A stretch of 64,000 nt of DNA from G965240365 sp965240365 (GCA_965240365.1 OZ251218.1:2666001-2730000), one strand, 5' to 3'. Shown: positions 25,051-32,655, counted from the first letter of the stretch. The notes: generated by a model from the letters alone, not told the origin. Translations and numbers: made by a program.

Positions 25051-25489
25051 CAAGCGCTGGATTCCTGTTCTTTGCCCTTTCTGCGACACCTGAAATTTTC
25101 TCACGTACATTGCTAATGAGAAACGGGCCTTCCGTCCCGCCCCTAACATGCAGTGCTATTACAGAGGCAGGAACATCGTTTTTTTCATAGAAGAATCTGA
25201 TTTGGTCAATACCATGACGCTTGAAATCGCGAGTCAACACCATCTTGATCTGATCGTCAGTAACGGCAGGTCGGGTACCCATACGCACGGATACCGCCAC
25301 ACCGAACGGGTTTTTCTCCGACCATTCACTACCCAGAACCTTAACACAGGTTGCGTATTTGCAGTCCGTGATGTAATCGCCTGAGGCGTCAAAGCCGCCC
25401 GCGTCCTGTGACGTATCCGCCCGCGCCGCGCCGACAAAAGCACTTGCCGCCGCGCAGAGAATCAGACACAGATAAAACGTTCGTTTTTG
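25016..25489 (-). CDS. secreted protein gene lacking its start (phase OFF)
   Basis: The minus-strand frame is open from CAA at 25489-25487 to TAA at 25016 but is preceded immediately by in-frame TAG (25492-25490) and has no start codon. The first codons, KRTFYLCLILCAAASAFVG followed by AARAD, form a signal-peptide core with an ARA-D cleavage site. If the 118-bp segment next door inverts, ATG at 25569 and its first ten codons (MRKKPSPGKR) join exactly in frame, giving 164 residues with a complete signal peptide. The mature part has two cysteines (DCKYATC) and no recognised domain. A GTG at 25300 could start a shorter protein but would drop the signal peptide. Confidence 0.75.
   Translation of the reverse strand, partial: QKRTFYLCLILCAAASAFVGAARADTSQDAGGFDASGDYITDCKYATCVKVLGSEWSEKNPFGVAVSVRMGTRPAVTDDQIKMVLTRDFKRHGIDQIRFFYEKNDVPASVIALHVRGGTEGPFLISNVREKISGVAERAKNRNPALVTDREISRNRE
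25474..25487 (-). promoter_or_regulatory. left crossover site of the inversion switch
   Basis: Forward strand AAAACGTTCGTTTT: inverted arms AAAACG/CGTTTT around a central TT. Its reverse complement is identical to the right site. Such arms around a 2-base centre are what serine invertases of the Hin/Gin family use; the A/T-rich arms resemble hix as I remember it. Confidence 0.8.
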
Positions 25490-25598
25490 CTAGTGTTCGA
25501 GATATGGGCCATGTGCAGGGCCAGAAAATTCGTAAGTGATTGAAATTTATAGGAATGGGAGTGCAGCTATGCGAAAAAAACCGAGTCCGGGAAAACGA
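25481..25598. mobile_element. 118-bp invertible segment carrying a start codon
   Basis: Segment between the central dinucleotides of the two inverted 14-bp sites. It contains GGGAG (25557-25561) and ATG (25569) pointing right. At its left end is the TAG that closes whichever gene faces that end. A promoter would have to be inside for full control; the best -10-like word is TATAGG at 25548-25553, with no good -35. In either orientation one flank receives the start codon and the other the stop. Confidence 0.78.
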
Positions 25599-25661
25599 AC
25601 GTTTTTGTATATCATTAATACACTGAAATCATTGACTCTTTTAGCTATCTCAGGAGGATAA
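25569..25661 (+). CDS. 30-codon leader formed in the present orientation
   Basis: ATG 25569 with GGGAG 7 bases upstream reads across the right crossover site as MRKKPSPGKRTF and continues as LYIINTLKSLTLL to TAA at 25659-25661. The reading ends 4 bases before the invertase GTG. Its last codons (GGA GGA) contain the invertase ribosome site AGGAGG. It therefore looks like a leader coupling translation to the invertase in this orientation. Confidence 0.55.
   Translation: MRKKPSPGKRTFLYIINTLKSLTLLAISGG
25592..25605 (+). promoter_or_regulatory. right crossover site of the inversion switch
   Basis: AAAACGAACGTTTT, centre AA at 25598-25599; an inverted copy of the site at 25474-25487. The extended right half (GTTTTTGTAT) also resembles hix-type sites (GTTTTTGATAA, from memory). 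Confidence 0.8.
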
Positions 25662-25665
25662 AAAC

Positions 25666-26133
25666 GTGCGCTACGGCTATGTCAGAACATCCAGAAACTG
25701 CCAGCACACCGACCGGCAGGTCAACGAACTGGCGCAACACTGCGATGTGGTGCGCATAGAAAACGGGGTCTCGGCCAGAAAGAAAGAGCGCCCGGTGTTT
25801 CGCCAGCTTCTGTCTGAGGTGGGCAAGGGCGATGTCTTGGTGGTCACGTCCTATGACCGGGCCTTTCGCAACGTGGTCGAGGGCTTAACGGCGCTCGATG
25901 CGCTGAGCGCGCGCCAGGTGCGGTTTGAATCCGTCTGGCAGAAATTCGACCCCACCACGCCCGACGGACGGCTGTTCTACACCATCACACTGGCCATGGC
26001 CGAATGGGAAGTCGGCAATCTGGCGCTGCGCACCATCGACGGCCTCAAAGCCGCCGTACAACGCGGGGCCACCCTCGGACGCCCCAAAAAAGGCCGGGCC
26101 GGACGCAGAGTGAACATGGCGCAATGCGCCTGA
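25666..26133 (+). CDS. small serine recombinase (DNA invertase/resolvase family)
   Basis: 155 residues. YGYVRTSRN holds the nucleophile S9; ERPVFRQLL, LVVTSYDRAFRN (D64, R65, R68) and the long helix FYTITLAMAEWEVGNLALRT with GRPKK are the resolvase/invertase catalytic domain. After GRPKKGRAG only 11 residues remain, with no recognisable helix-turn-helix, so the DNA-binding domain is missing or strongly diverged; downstream sequence shows no intact one. GTG start with a perfect AGGAGG 8 bases upstream. Its gene lies 60 bases from the right crossover site, as expected for an invertase acting on it. Confidence 0.85.
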   Translation: MRYGYVRTSRNCQHTDRQVNELAQHCDVVRIENGVSARKKERPVFRQLLSEVGKGDVLVVTSYDRAFRNVVEGLTALDALSARQVRFESVWQKFDPTTPDGRLFYTITLAMAEWEVGNLALRTIDGLKAAVQRGATLGRPKKGRAGRRVNMAQCA

Positions 26134-26321
26134 TATGGCTACCTGGGCACGCGCATTGAGGGTGAGGGGTTTTACCACTGAGAACGCGCCGTTTGGGAGC
26201 AGATTGAACGCGCGCCTGCCTAAATTCTAAATGTGCCGGGGTCGTTGTTGTGGTAGAGGTACATTATTCTCGACAAAACTGCTAATATTTGGTAGTTTAG
26301 GAATAGAGAGAGGATAAAATC

Positions 26322-26588
26322 ATGCCGACAACCAGTATCGACCTTGGCGAACACTTCACCGGCTTTGTCGCCGCCATGAAAGAAACGGGCCGCTACCGCA
26401 ACGCCAGTGAAGTGGTTCGGGCGGGCCTGCGCCTGCTTCAGGAACAGGAAGCCGAATACCAGACCAAACTCGAAGCGCTGCGCCAGGCGCTGGAAGAGGG
26501 CGAGCAAAGCGGCGAGAGCGCCAAAACACATGCGCAGATCATCGCCGAGGCGAAAACGGAAATGAATGGCCGGATGAATGGCCAATAG
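26322..26588 (+). CDS. parD: antitoxin, ParD/RHH family
   Basis: 88 residues. TTSIDLGEHFTGFVAAMKE and GRYRNASEVVRAGLRLLQEQ form the ribbon-helix-helix of ParD-type antitoxins. The acidic C-terminal helix would wrap the toxin. AGAGAGGA lies upstream of the ATG. It overlaps the toxin gene by 11 bases. Confidence 0.9.
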   Translation: MPTTSIDLGEHFTGFVAAMKETGRYRNASEVVRAGLRLLQEQEAEYQTKLEALRQALEEGEQSGESAKTHAQIIAEAKTEMNGRMNGQ

Positions 26589-26871
26589 ATACGTCTATTC
26601 AAAACGGGCGGCGCGTGACCTCAAAAAAATCTATATCGACACCGCAAGGGAATGGGGTGTCGCACAAGCTGACAAATACGCCGCCGGACTTGAGAATGCG
26701 CTCACGTTGCTGGCTGAAAACCCGAATTTGGGCCGCCGCTGCGATGAGATACGGGCCGGGTATCGGCGCTTTGAGCATGCGCGTCACATCATTTTTTACC
26801 GCGGACGCAAAGCCGATATTTTCATTGTTCGTATCTTGCATGACCGGATGGATAGTGAGCGGCATTTCTAA
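26578..26871 (+). CDS. parE: toxin, ParE/RelE superfamily
   Basis: 97 residues. YVYSKRAARDLKKIYIDTAR, NLGRRCDEIRAGYRRFEHAR and HIIFYRGRKADIFIVRILHD give the ParE signature (F.GR..D.I..GYR......H.I.Y), with a typical RILH..MD end. ParE toxins inhibit gyrase. The pair would help keep the mobile element in the population. Confidence 0.92.
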   Translation: MANRYVYSKRAARDLKKIYIDTAREWGVAQADKYAAGLENALTLLAENPNLGRRCDEIRAGYRRFEHARHIIFYRGRKADIFIVRILHDRMDSERHF

Positions 26872-26996
26872 GAAGACGGCAAAAGGCTTAAAAACAAGGC
26901 GGCAGGTCAGCGAGTGGCGGCAAGCGCCACCCGCACTGGTGGGAGACAGAGGTATCTGACTCCCGCTTTTTTGTCTATAAATCAATCTATCTGCTT

Positions 26997-28439
26997 TTAT
27001 AGATTCATGCCGGGCGTATAGATTCCTTGCTGCGCGGTCCGGTTATCATAGGTGTGTGCTATTTCAGGCGGCGATGGATTGTCAGCCATATATTTTGCCA
27101 CTGCCTCCAAACCGCCCTGCGCTTTCAAATCCTCATACTGTCTCGCAAACAGCTTTGCGTTGGCCTTGACCTCGATGAGCGATTGCACTTCGAGCGGCAT
27201 GTCATCGGTGAGGGTGTTCGGCAGTTTATTAAATACGGCGGTTAAATGCATGGACGGCTTATCATGGCCCGTTACCCAATCCCAGGTATCACCGAAGACG
27301 CTTTTTGCCGCCGCGCTCAATGTGTGCATGGCGTCTTGCGAAACCTCGATTACGCCGCCTTTTATGGCTGCAAAATTGGCATAGACTTTTTCTGTGATAT
27401 AGCCCGCGCCGACGCCTCCGCCTATAGCGCCCGCAACGCCGCCAACCACGCCGCCTATGGTCGTTCCCACGACAGGCACAACCGAGCCGATAGCCGCCCC
27501 GGTTGCGGCCCCGGCAACGGCGCCGCCTAAAGAACCCAGATTAGAGGCGGTTTCGATGGTGGCAGACCGGGCGGTTGCTTCCATATCATTATCAAGGAGA
27601 TCAGGACTGGTTTCACCATAAGGCACAGCCGCTTCATAGGTAACTTCGGCGGCTTCGGCTTTTGAACCGCCGGCGGCCAGTGTAAACACGCCGGATAATG
27701 TGCCAAAGGCGACACCAGCCACAAAACCGCCACTTTTGCCCAGATTACTGAATGTTTCCGCCAAACTCTGCAAGCGGCTATCTCTATTGGCTTCCAACAT
27801 GGCCGCGCCGTTTTCATTCAATAATGAATCCAGATTGTTTTTCTGGGCCGGATCGTGAAAAATTGCTTGCTGTTGCTCTAAAAGGCGCTGCCATTTTTCT
27901 GTCTCTGCATCTGTAAGAGGACGATTTTCTGCCTTTGCAGTCCGCTCTATTGCCTGAATTTCTTCGTATAATTTGTGCGCCTTTTCACCCGCTATGGCCA
28001 TGTCGTGCTGATCTACACGAAACTCTGCGACATGGCCGTTTGGCAGGCGCACCTGTGTGTTGAGTGTGCGAAAATGTGTTTCCAGAGGTTCCGCGTAAAA
28101 GTCTTTAACTTTAACGATACCTAAAGTTTCTTTTAGCGCGGCAATTTCATCACGAATAATTTGAATTTGTTCAGGCGTTTCCACGAGTAAACGGCCACGC
28201 ACCATATCAGAAATTCTTGTATGGCTGCCACCATAATCGCCTGTGATTTTATCCTGAATGCGCTCTAAATCTTTCAGAGGCGCACTTTGAAATTCAATGC
28301 CGGTAAACTGTTCAGGATATTTATCTTGAAGATATTGGAGAAAGTTCTGACCAAACTCTGCAAAATCAGGCATCGCCTCGCCGGCCTGGTCATAAAGCTG
28401 CTTTAAATTCAGATCAGGATTTTGCAATCCTTCTTCCAT
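26997..28439 (-). CDS. RelA/SpoT-like domain protein with glycine-zipper region
   Basis: 480 residues. Residues 58-165 resemble the RelA/SpoT nucleotidyltransferase fold: ERIQDKITGDYGG, ISDMVRGRLLVETPE (D78) and THFRTLNTQVRLPNGHVAEF (E139), where canonical enzymes have GYxSLH then ExQ; here HF replaces GY. Residues 302-347 are a glycine zipper (LGGAVAGAATGAAIG and GGVVGGVAGAIGGGVGAGY) able to insert into membranes. The N- and C-terminal helical parts are unassigned. AGGGAG precedes the ATG. It lies 67 bases after a gene for an HD hydrolase of the alarmone type. I infer an enzyme-plus-antidote pair; whether it makes a (p)ppGpp-like product is unknown. Confidence 0.65.
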   Translation of the reverse strand: MEEGLQNPDLNLKQLYDQAGEAMPDFAEFGQNFLQYLQDKYPEQFTGIEFQSAPLKDLERIQDKITGDYGGSHTRISDMVRGRLLVETPEQIQIIRDEIAALKETLGIVKVKDFYAEPLETHFRTLNTQVRLPNGHVAEFRVDQHDMAIAGEKAHKLYEEIQAIERTAKAENRPLTDAETEKWQRLLEQQQAIFHDPAQKNNLDSLLNENGAAMLEANRDSRLQSLAETFSNLGKSGGFVAGVAFGTLSGVFTLAAGGSKAEAAEVTYEAAVPYGETSPDLLDNDMEATARSATIETASNLGSLGGAVAGAATGAAIGSVVPVVGTTIGGVVGGVAGAIGGGVGAGYITEKVYANFAAIKGGVIEVSQDAMHTLSAAAKSVFGDTWDWVTGHDKPSMHLTAVFNKLPNTLTDDMPLEVQSLIEVKANAKLFARQYEDLKAQGGLEAVAKYMADNPSPPEIAHTYDNRTAQQGIYTPGMNL

Positions 28440-28506
28440 TCCACACTCCCTGTTCTAAAACTGCCTGTCCTTTTGTTTGTTATGAAAGCAGCTTTATATG
28501 TTTTAT

Positions 28507-29337
28507 TCATTCAAGGCTTTTGCCAAGCATAGCTTCCGCTTTCTCGCGGAATTGTTCTTCCGTAATTTCCTCAACTTCCATGCTATAAACCAAACGACTC
28601 AGATATGTTGCATCCTGCACCAATTCGCCTTTTTCACGATTTGGCACTTCTGCTCCCTTTCTTAAGCCTTTGTCATTAAAAGCCACACGCACAGGCACGC
28701 TTTCACCTAATAAAAAATACTGATATTTCACCTTACCTTTTCCCATTGTTGGCTCGGCATGACTTCCACTGCCCCTAATTTTTGGCGCGTCATTAATTAA
28801 ACTATATACATTTTCTGTAGTGATGCGCAAAGCGGCGCATAGTTTTCCTATGGATGTATGATAACGCTTTCCTAAACGCTCGGCTTTTTCCGGATTTTTT
28901 TGTGTTAAATCCGCCACGCGCTCAGGGTGTAAATTGTCCATATTATCCGCGAGCTTCACCAGCATTGCGCCCCGGTTTCCGCTGGAAATAACATCATCAA
29001 TAACCTGCGCATAACTGCGCCGGTCATTTTCCGGTTTCGTTACAATGCTTACAATGGCAATACACGCTGCGGAGTAGTCTTTCTGGCTCAGGTATTTTTC
29101 ATCAATGCCACAATCTTCTATCGTGTCGTGAAGCATAGCGGCCATAACCACATCATCACTGGCTTGCGGGTCCAGTGTTTTTACATTGCGCGCGACTCTG
29201 ATAGGATGGGCAACATAGGATTTGCCATTATGATCGGTCTGGCCAGCATGCAATTCGCGGATTAAACCCAGCGTATATTCAATGCCCGGATGCATTGCCT
29301 TGTTAAACCCTGTATTTGATGTGATTGATTTCATCAT
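28507..29337 (-). CDS. HD-domain hydrolase, small alarmone hydrolase-like
   Basis: 276 residues. The first 190 match the hydrolase domain of RelA/SpoT homologues: HAGQTDHNGKSYVAHPIRVA (H44), AAMLHDTIEDCG (H70-D71 metal ligands, E74-D75 catalytic pair) and LVKLADNMDNLHP (D131). All hydrolysis residues appear present. Synthetase and TGS/ACT domains are absent. The C-terminal 85 residues (KGKVKYQYFLLGESVPVRVA and on) are unfamiliar. Family members degrade (p)ppGpp, and some act as antitoxins of toxic small alarmone synthetases. Position directly before the RelA-like gene fits that model. Confidence 0.8.
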   Translation of the reverse strand: MMKSITSNTGFNKAMHPGIEYTLGLIRELHAGQTDHNGKSYVAHPIRVARNVKTLDPQASDDVVMAAMLHDTIEDCGIDEKYLSQKDYSAACIAIVSIVTKPENDRRSYAQVIDDVISSGNRGAMLVKLADNMDNLHPERVADLTQKNPEKAERLGKRYHTSIGKLCAALRITTENVYSLINDAPKIRGSGSHAEPTMGKGKVKYQYFLLGESVPVRVAFNDKGLRKGAEVPNREKGELVQDATYLSRLVYSMEVEEITEEQFREKAEAMLGKSLE

Positions 29338-29592
29338 ACTTTTCTACTTTAAATAATATAAAAATTTTAGACAATTATGATTAAAAAAACGTGAATGATT
29401 GCGCCTTATCCGTGCAATTTTCAACGATTTCAATATATTAAGGCTTAAAAAATGACTTTGGCAGCCGCTGTCGATGGCATTCAATGATGTAAAGCCGGGT
29501 GATTTTAACGAGATTAGCCGGATTCTGATGATTTCCTGAGCATTCTGGGATTATACACCAGCTTGCCAGACAGAGGCCACTTCTGCAATTTG

Positions 29593-30882
29593 TTATCGCT
29601 CTAAAGAAACGCCGTTGGCGCGGCGCGGGCTGTCCGGGCTTGCGGCTTGATCAAACGCATCGCGCCGCCCTTCGCGGATATCCTGAAATTGCGCAATGTC
29701 GGCCCTGATGTGTTCTGTGCTGGCGTCCCTATATTGCGCCAGACGCTTTATCCGCCGCGCAAGCGCGCGGCGTTGCTCAAGCTGCCTGAAAACCAGCGTA
29801 TCTTTTTCGCCGCGATCACGTTGCAAGGCGTATGCCGCGTCTTGCTCGTTTTGCTCCCGGATACGGCGGTGTCTGCCGGTAAAATGATCCAGCAGGCCGC
29901 GCAGCCCCTTGTTAAACCGTCGCTGCCGCGCCCTGGTTTCCCGGATTCTTCTCTGAGCATGATCAGAGTCCAGCGTCCCGCGCTCGGCTTTTTGTCGCTG
30001 AACGAGTTCGGCTAGCAGACGTTTGATGTCTTGCTGGCGGACTGCAATGGCCGATTGCTGCGCGCGGCCTAGCGTGTCCAGCCGCCTGGCAAGGGCCGCC
30101 GCCATTTCCGCCCTGGCCTCCCGCACACCGGGCAACCCCTCAGGCTCACCGAGCTTGGCGGCAACCTCTTTTTTGCCGGTTCCTTTTTTGAGTTGCCGGG
30201 CAACGGAATAGACCTCGCAGCGTTCATCAATGGCCACATAGCCGCGCCGACCGACGGCCAGCCTGTAACCGCGTTCATTCAGGGCGTGTCTGAAAGAGGC
30301 AAGGCTGTCGCTCACGGCCCAGCAGTCCTGAAAGGCCGCTTTCACCTCGCGGCTGTGCTTACCGGCCCGCCGCGCTTGCTGCCACTGGGCAAGCGTGTAA
30401 TTTTTGGGGTCACGCTCGGCGGAACACATAAACCCGCGCGGCATTTTCCAGCCATGTTCTATATACAGATCGCGGGAAATAGCCATCAGCCTGCGCTTGT
30501 AAAAATCAATCTTGATGGCTTTCATATTCACCGCATCAATGCGCGACCAGACCACATGACAATGCCGCCGCCCCTTTTTCTCATGAAAGACAATCGCGCG
30601 CGGCTGGCCGGACAGCCCTAAATCCTGCTCCGTGCGTTCGATGGCCCTCAGAAAGGCTTCAGTCGGAACCCGTGCCGTTTGTGGCGGGTTTATGCTGAGA
30701 GCAAACATAAACTTCTTCGCCTTCGTGCCCCGGCTGACGGCGTAAATCTCGTTCAGCGCAGGGGCCAGATCATCGGACATAAAGCCGCGCAACTCGTGCA
30801 CGGTGACATGATCGTTTTCCTCTTTGAGCAGATGCAGCGCCAGATTTTTCGCGCCGCCGCGTTCATTGCCTTCCAGAATCAT
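29593..30882 (-). CDS. relaxase/mobilization nuclease (MobA/VirD2-like)
   Basis: 429 residues from ATG 30882. NERGGAKNLALHLLKEEN, VHELRGFMSDDL and YAVSRGTKAKKFMFALSINP are followed by the metal-binding histidine motif FHEKKGRRHCHVVWSRID (H100, H107, H109). After residue 200 the protein is largely basic coiled coil. Relaxases nick oriT and lead the strand into the recipient. The N-terminal pattern is one I associate with alphaproteobacterial relaxases, hinting at inter-class exchange. A start at 30897 (MRWRYM) is possible but adds only five odd residues. Confidence 0.88.
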   Translation of the reverse strand: MILEGNERGGAKNLALHLLKEENDHVTVHELRGFMSDDLAPALNEIYAVSRGTKAKKFMFALSINPPQTARVPTEAFLRAIERTEQDLGLSGQPRAIVFHEKKGRRHCHVVWSRIDAVNMKAIKIDFYKRRLMAISRDLYIEHGWKMPRGFMCSAERDPKNYTLAQWQQARRAGKHSREVKAAFQDCWAVSDSLASFRHALNERGYRLAVGRRGYVAIDERCEVYSVARQLKKGTGKKEVAAKLGEPEGLPGVREARAEMAAALARRLDTLGRAQQSAIAVRQQDIKRLLAELVQRQKAERGTLDSDHAQRRIRETRARQRRFNKGLRGLLDHFTGRHRRIREQNEQDAAYALQRDRGEKDTLVFRQLEQRRALARRIKRLAQYRDASTEHIRADIAQFQDIREGRRDAFDQAASPDSPRRANGVSLER

Positions 30883-31134
30883 GTATCGCCACCGCATCTT
30901 AGCCCCAAAGCGACAAACAGGGCTTCGCGCATGGCCAGCACCGCCGCGCAGGCTTCTTCAAGCTGCCGTTCCACATGCTCGCCGGTTTCCAGCGTCCCGC
31001 AGTGGGCCGCTTTCGCAAGCTGGTTAAGGTTATTGGGAATGCGCGACTGGCCCAGCCCGGCAAGCAGCGCGGCCACCTTAGCGCTCGCGCCCCCGGCCGC
31101 ATGGCCCCCCGCCCGGGCTTCCTGAGCAATTTAC
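30879..31134 (-). pseudogene. mobC (relaxosome protein), 5'-truncated
   Basis: GLGQSRIPNNLNQLAKAAHC and HVERQLEEACAAVLAMREAL are the C-terminal half of MobC-type relaxosome proteins (..NLNQ.A..). The frame continues back to about 31134, where TAA interrupts it with no start codon, and the usual N-terminal ribbon-helix-helix is missing. A GTG at 31076 could express a fragment. It overlaps the relaxase start by 4 bases. The break marks the probable right edge of the element. Confidence 0.65.
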
Positions 31135-31721
31135 CTCAATGCTGTCCTTTCCTGCCTGTAGCAGTCAGCAGGCAGGCCAGCTTCCGCCCTCGTTGTCATT
31201 CCGGCGAAAGCCGGAATCCAGGAAGGCGATCCGGGGTGTTAAAGAGATTCCGACTTTGCTGGCCTGCGCATAGCGGGCCGAAATGACTTTATTATTGTCA
31301 TTCCCGCCTTGGCGGGAATGGCTTGTCTAAACCACTGGATTCCGGCTTTCGCCGGAATGACGATGGGTTTTTTTGGATGTTCTTTCGCCAACCTGCAAAG
31401 GGCAGGTTGGAATGACTTTGAAAGTTGCCGGGATGCCTCTCGTCTTTTCGTTGTCATTCCGGCGAAGGCCGGAATCCAGGAAGGCGATGCCGGGGTGTTA
31501 AAGAGATTCCGACTTTGCCGGTCTGCGCGTAGCGGGCCGCAATGACTTCATTATTGTCATTCCCGCCTTGGCCCTGCATGCAGCAGGCAGGCGAAAGCCG
31601 GAATCCACTTTCAGGATGGCATCACGGCCCGGTTAACCCCGGCGTTTGACCGGCAAGCGCCTCATTAGCCGGTTTTTTTGATTAATACGCCAATTTTCAG
31701 GCCGAATTAATAAAAAAGTAT
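31135..31721. other. repeat-filled region with a 100-bp duplication
   Basis: No gene. It holds four palindromic repeat units (31195-31222, 31297-31361, 31453-31480, 31556-31607). About 100 bases at 31211-31312 are repeated with few changes at 31470-31571, so a repeat-flanked block has duplicated. The unit at 31556 is chimeric, with a CTGCATGCAGCAGGCAG insertion between its halves. Confidence 0.7.
31297..31361. repeat. composite palindromic repeat, two hairpins
   Basis: Third copy of the cassette seen at 919-983 and 7473-7536, with GTCATTCCCGCC..GGCGGGAATG, a spacer, CTAAACCACTGG, then ATTCCGGC..GCCGGAATGAC. Confidence 0.8.
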
Positions 31722-31767
31722 TTGACAAGACCATTTCCCTTTTACAATAATAATGATTCTTATTATT
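31722..31767 (+). promoter_or_regulatory. promoter with overlapping Fur-like operator
   Basis: TTGACA at 31722-31727 and TACAAT at 31743-31748 (15-base spacer) are followed by a perfect inverted repeat, AATAATAA-TGATTC-TTATTATT (31746-31767). This resembles the Fur box (GATAATGATAATCATTATC) at about two thirds of positions. Iron-dependent repression of the next gene is the inference. Confidence 0.55.
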
Positions 31768-31822
31768 GCTAAAATAAGTCTTAGCAAAGATACGGCACAC
31801 TACTTCAACCGCTCTGATTTGC

Positions 31823-32383
31823 ATGAGAAAAAAACTTCAGACACTTAAAAAAAACTACCTTATCAACTGGACTCCGGACGAAGTCTGCCGGCTGTTGCGG
31901 GAAAACGCGATCAAGGCCGAAGACATGGTCCAGTCCAGTCGATTTCAGACCCACAGACTGATCCGCGAACTCTATCTGCTCGCCTGCCAGGCCTGCCTGG
32001 CCGGTTCAGCCAGAACGGACGCGCAGGCCAGCCTGTTATGCAGATATGCCAGAGCCATCAAAAAAATCAGTCATGACTATGACAATCTATTCAGGAGAAC
32101 CAGAATGATTGAGACCGCTAATTCAGAACCACAGGATGCGTCATCATCGGTTGAAACCATCGATCGATTACAGGCCCGTCTGTTCTATTTAATGACACAA
32201 TACAGCGTGCATCCGTGCCAACACCTGGCCGGGCACATTGTCGATCAATTAAACTGCCTCTGCCGGCATCCACATATCGAACTCCTGCCGACCCAGCGCT
32301 ACATCTACAGCCAGTCGCTCAACTACTGGCGCTCGCGCGTGGTTGTTCAGGACAAGAACAGCCAGAGCATGGTCCTGCATTAG
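31823..32383 (+). CDS. orphan helical protein, possibly iron-regulated
   Basis: 186 residues, no signal peptide. A basic start (MRKKLQTLKKNYLINW) is followed by helical segments with several cysteines (LLACQACLAGSARTDAQASL; CQHLAGHIVDQLNCLCRHPH). No family is recognised. The Fur-like operator 56 bases upstream suggests expression under iron limitation. The start is the first ATG after the promoter; the ribosome site is weak. Confidence 0.6.
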   Translation: MRKKLQTLKKNYLINWTPDEVCRLLRENAIKAEDMVQSSRFQTHRLIRELYLLACQACLAGSARTDAQASLLCRYARAIKKISHDYDNLFRRTRMIETANSEPQDASSSVETIDRLQARLFYLMTQYSVHPCQHLAGHIVDQLNCLCRHPHIELLPTQRYIYSQSLNYWRSRVVVQDKNSQSMVLH

Positions 32384-32655
32384 AAGCGGGGAAGGAGGGT
32401 CAACCCGGCCTGCCACGGCTGGCCGGAATGCCCAAATTGTTGTCATTCCGGTTTGCCTGCCACAGGCGGGCCAATAACGCGGCTTTGATTCCTGGATTCC
32501 GGCTTTCGCCTGCTTGTCGCGGGCAGGGCCCAGGCGGGAATGACAACCAAATACACCATTTCGCCCGACCCGGCGCTGTCCCCCGGACCACGCCTGTCAA
32601 ACCCCGTCGCCCTATAGTAAAATGCGCTCTTTATTTACACAGGAGTAAAACAATC
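32384..32655. other. repeat-containing spacer before prfB
   Basis: A rearranged palindromic repeat occupies 32442-32544: both outer arms (GTCATTCCGG and GGCGGGAATGAC) are present with an enlarged, scrambled interior. AGGAG at 32641-32645 is the prfB ribosome site. Confidence 0.65.

Larger units (their letters stand above)
12004..31134. mobile_element. integrative mobilizable element inserted at tRNA-Ser
   Basis: About 19 kb between the tRNA 3' end and the point where mobC breaks off. It carries its own large serine recombinase, a coupling-protein operon, cargo (ankyrin STAND protein, inversion module, parDE, HD/RelA-like pair) and a MOBP-like relaxase with a mobC remnant. I saw no set of mating-pore (VirB) genes, so it is at most mobilizable. 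The left border is set by the tRNA. The right border is inferred from the truncated mobC. I found no second copy of the tRNA 3' end there. Confidence 0.7.

Noticed and set aside
25016..25300. The secreted-protein gene as a simple pseudogene or as starting at GTG 25300
   Set aside because: The codons upstream of the GTG encode a clean signal peptide, and an inverted crossover site with the missing start lies at its exact end. Inversion explains more than random loss.
12004..31640. Direct repeat of the tRNA-Ser 3' end as right attachment site
   Set aside because: I looked for TTCGAATCCCTCT and CTCTCCGCCA in the right-hand region and did not see them. Serine recombinases may use very short cores, so the border stays inferred.
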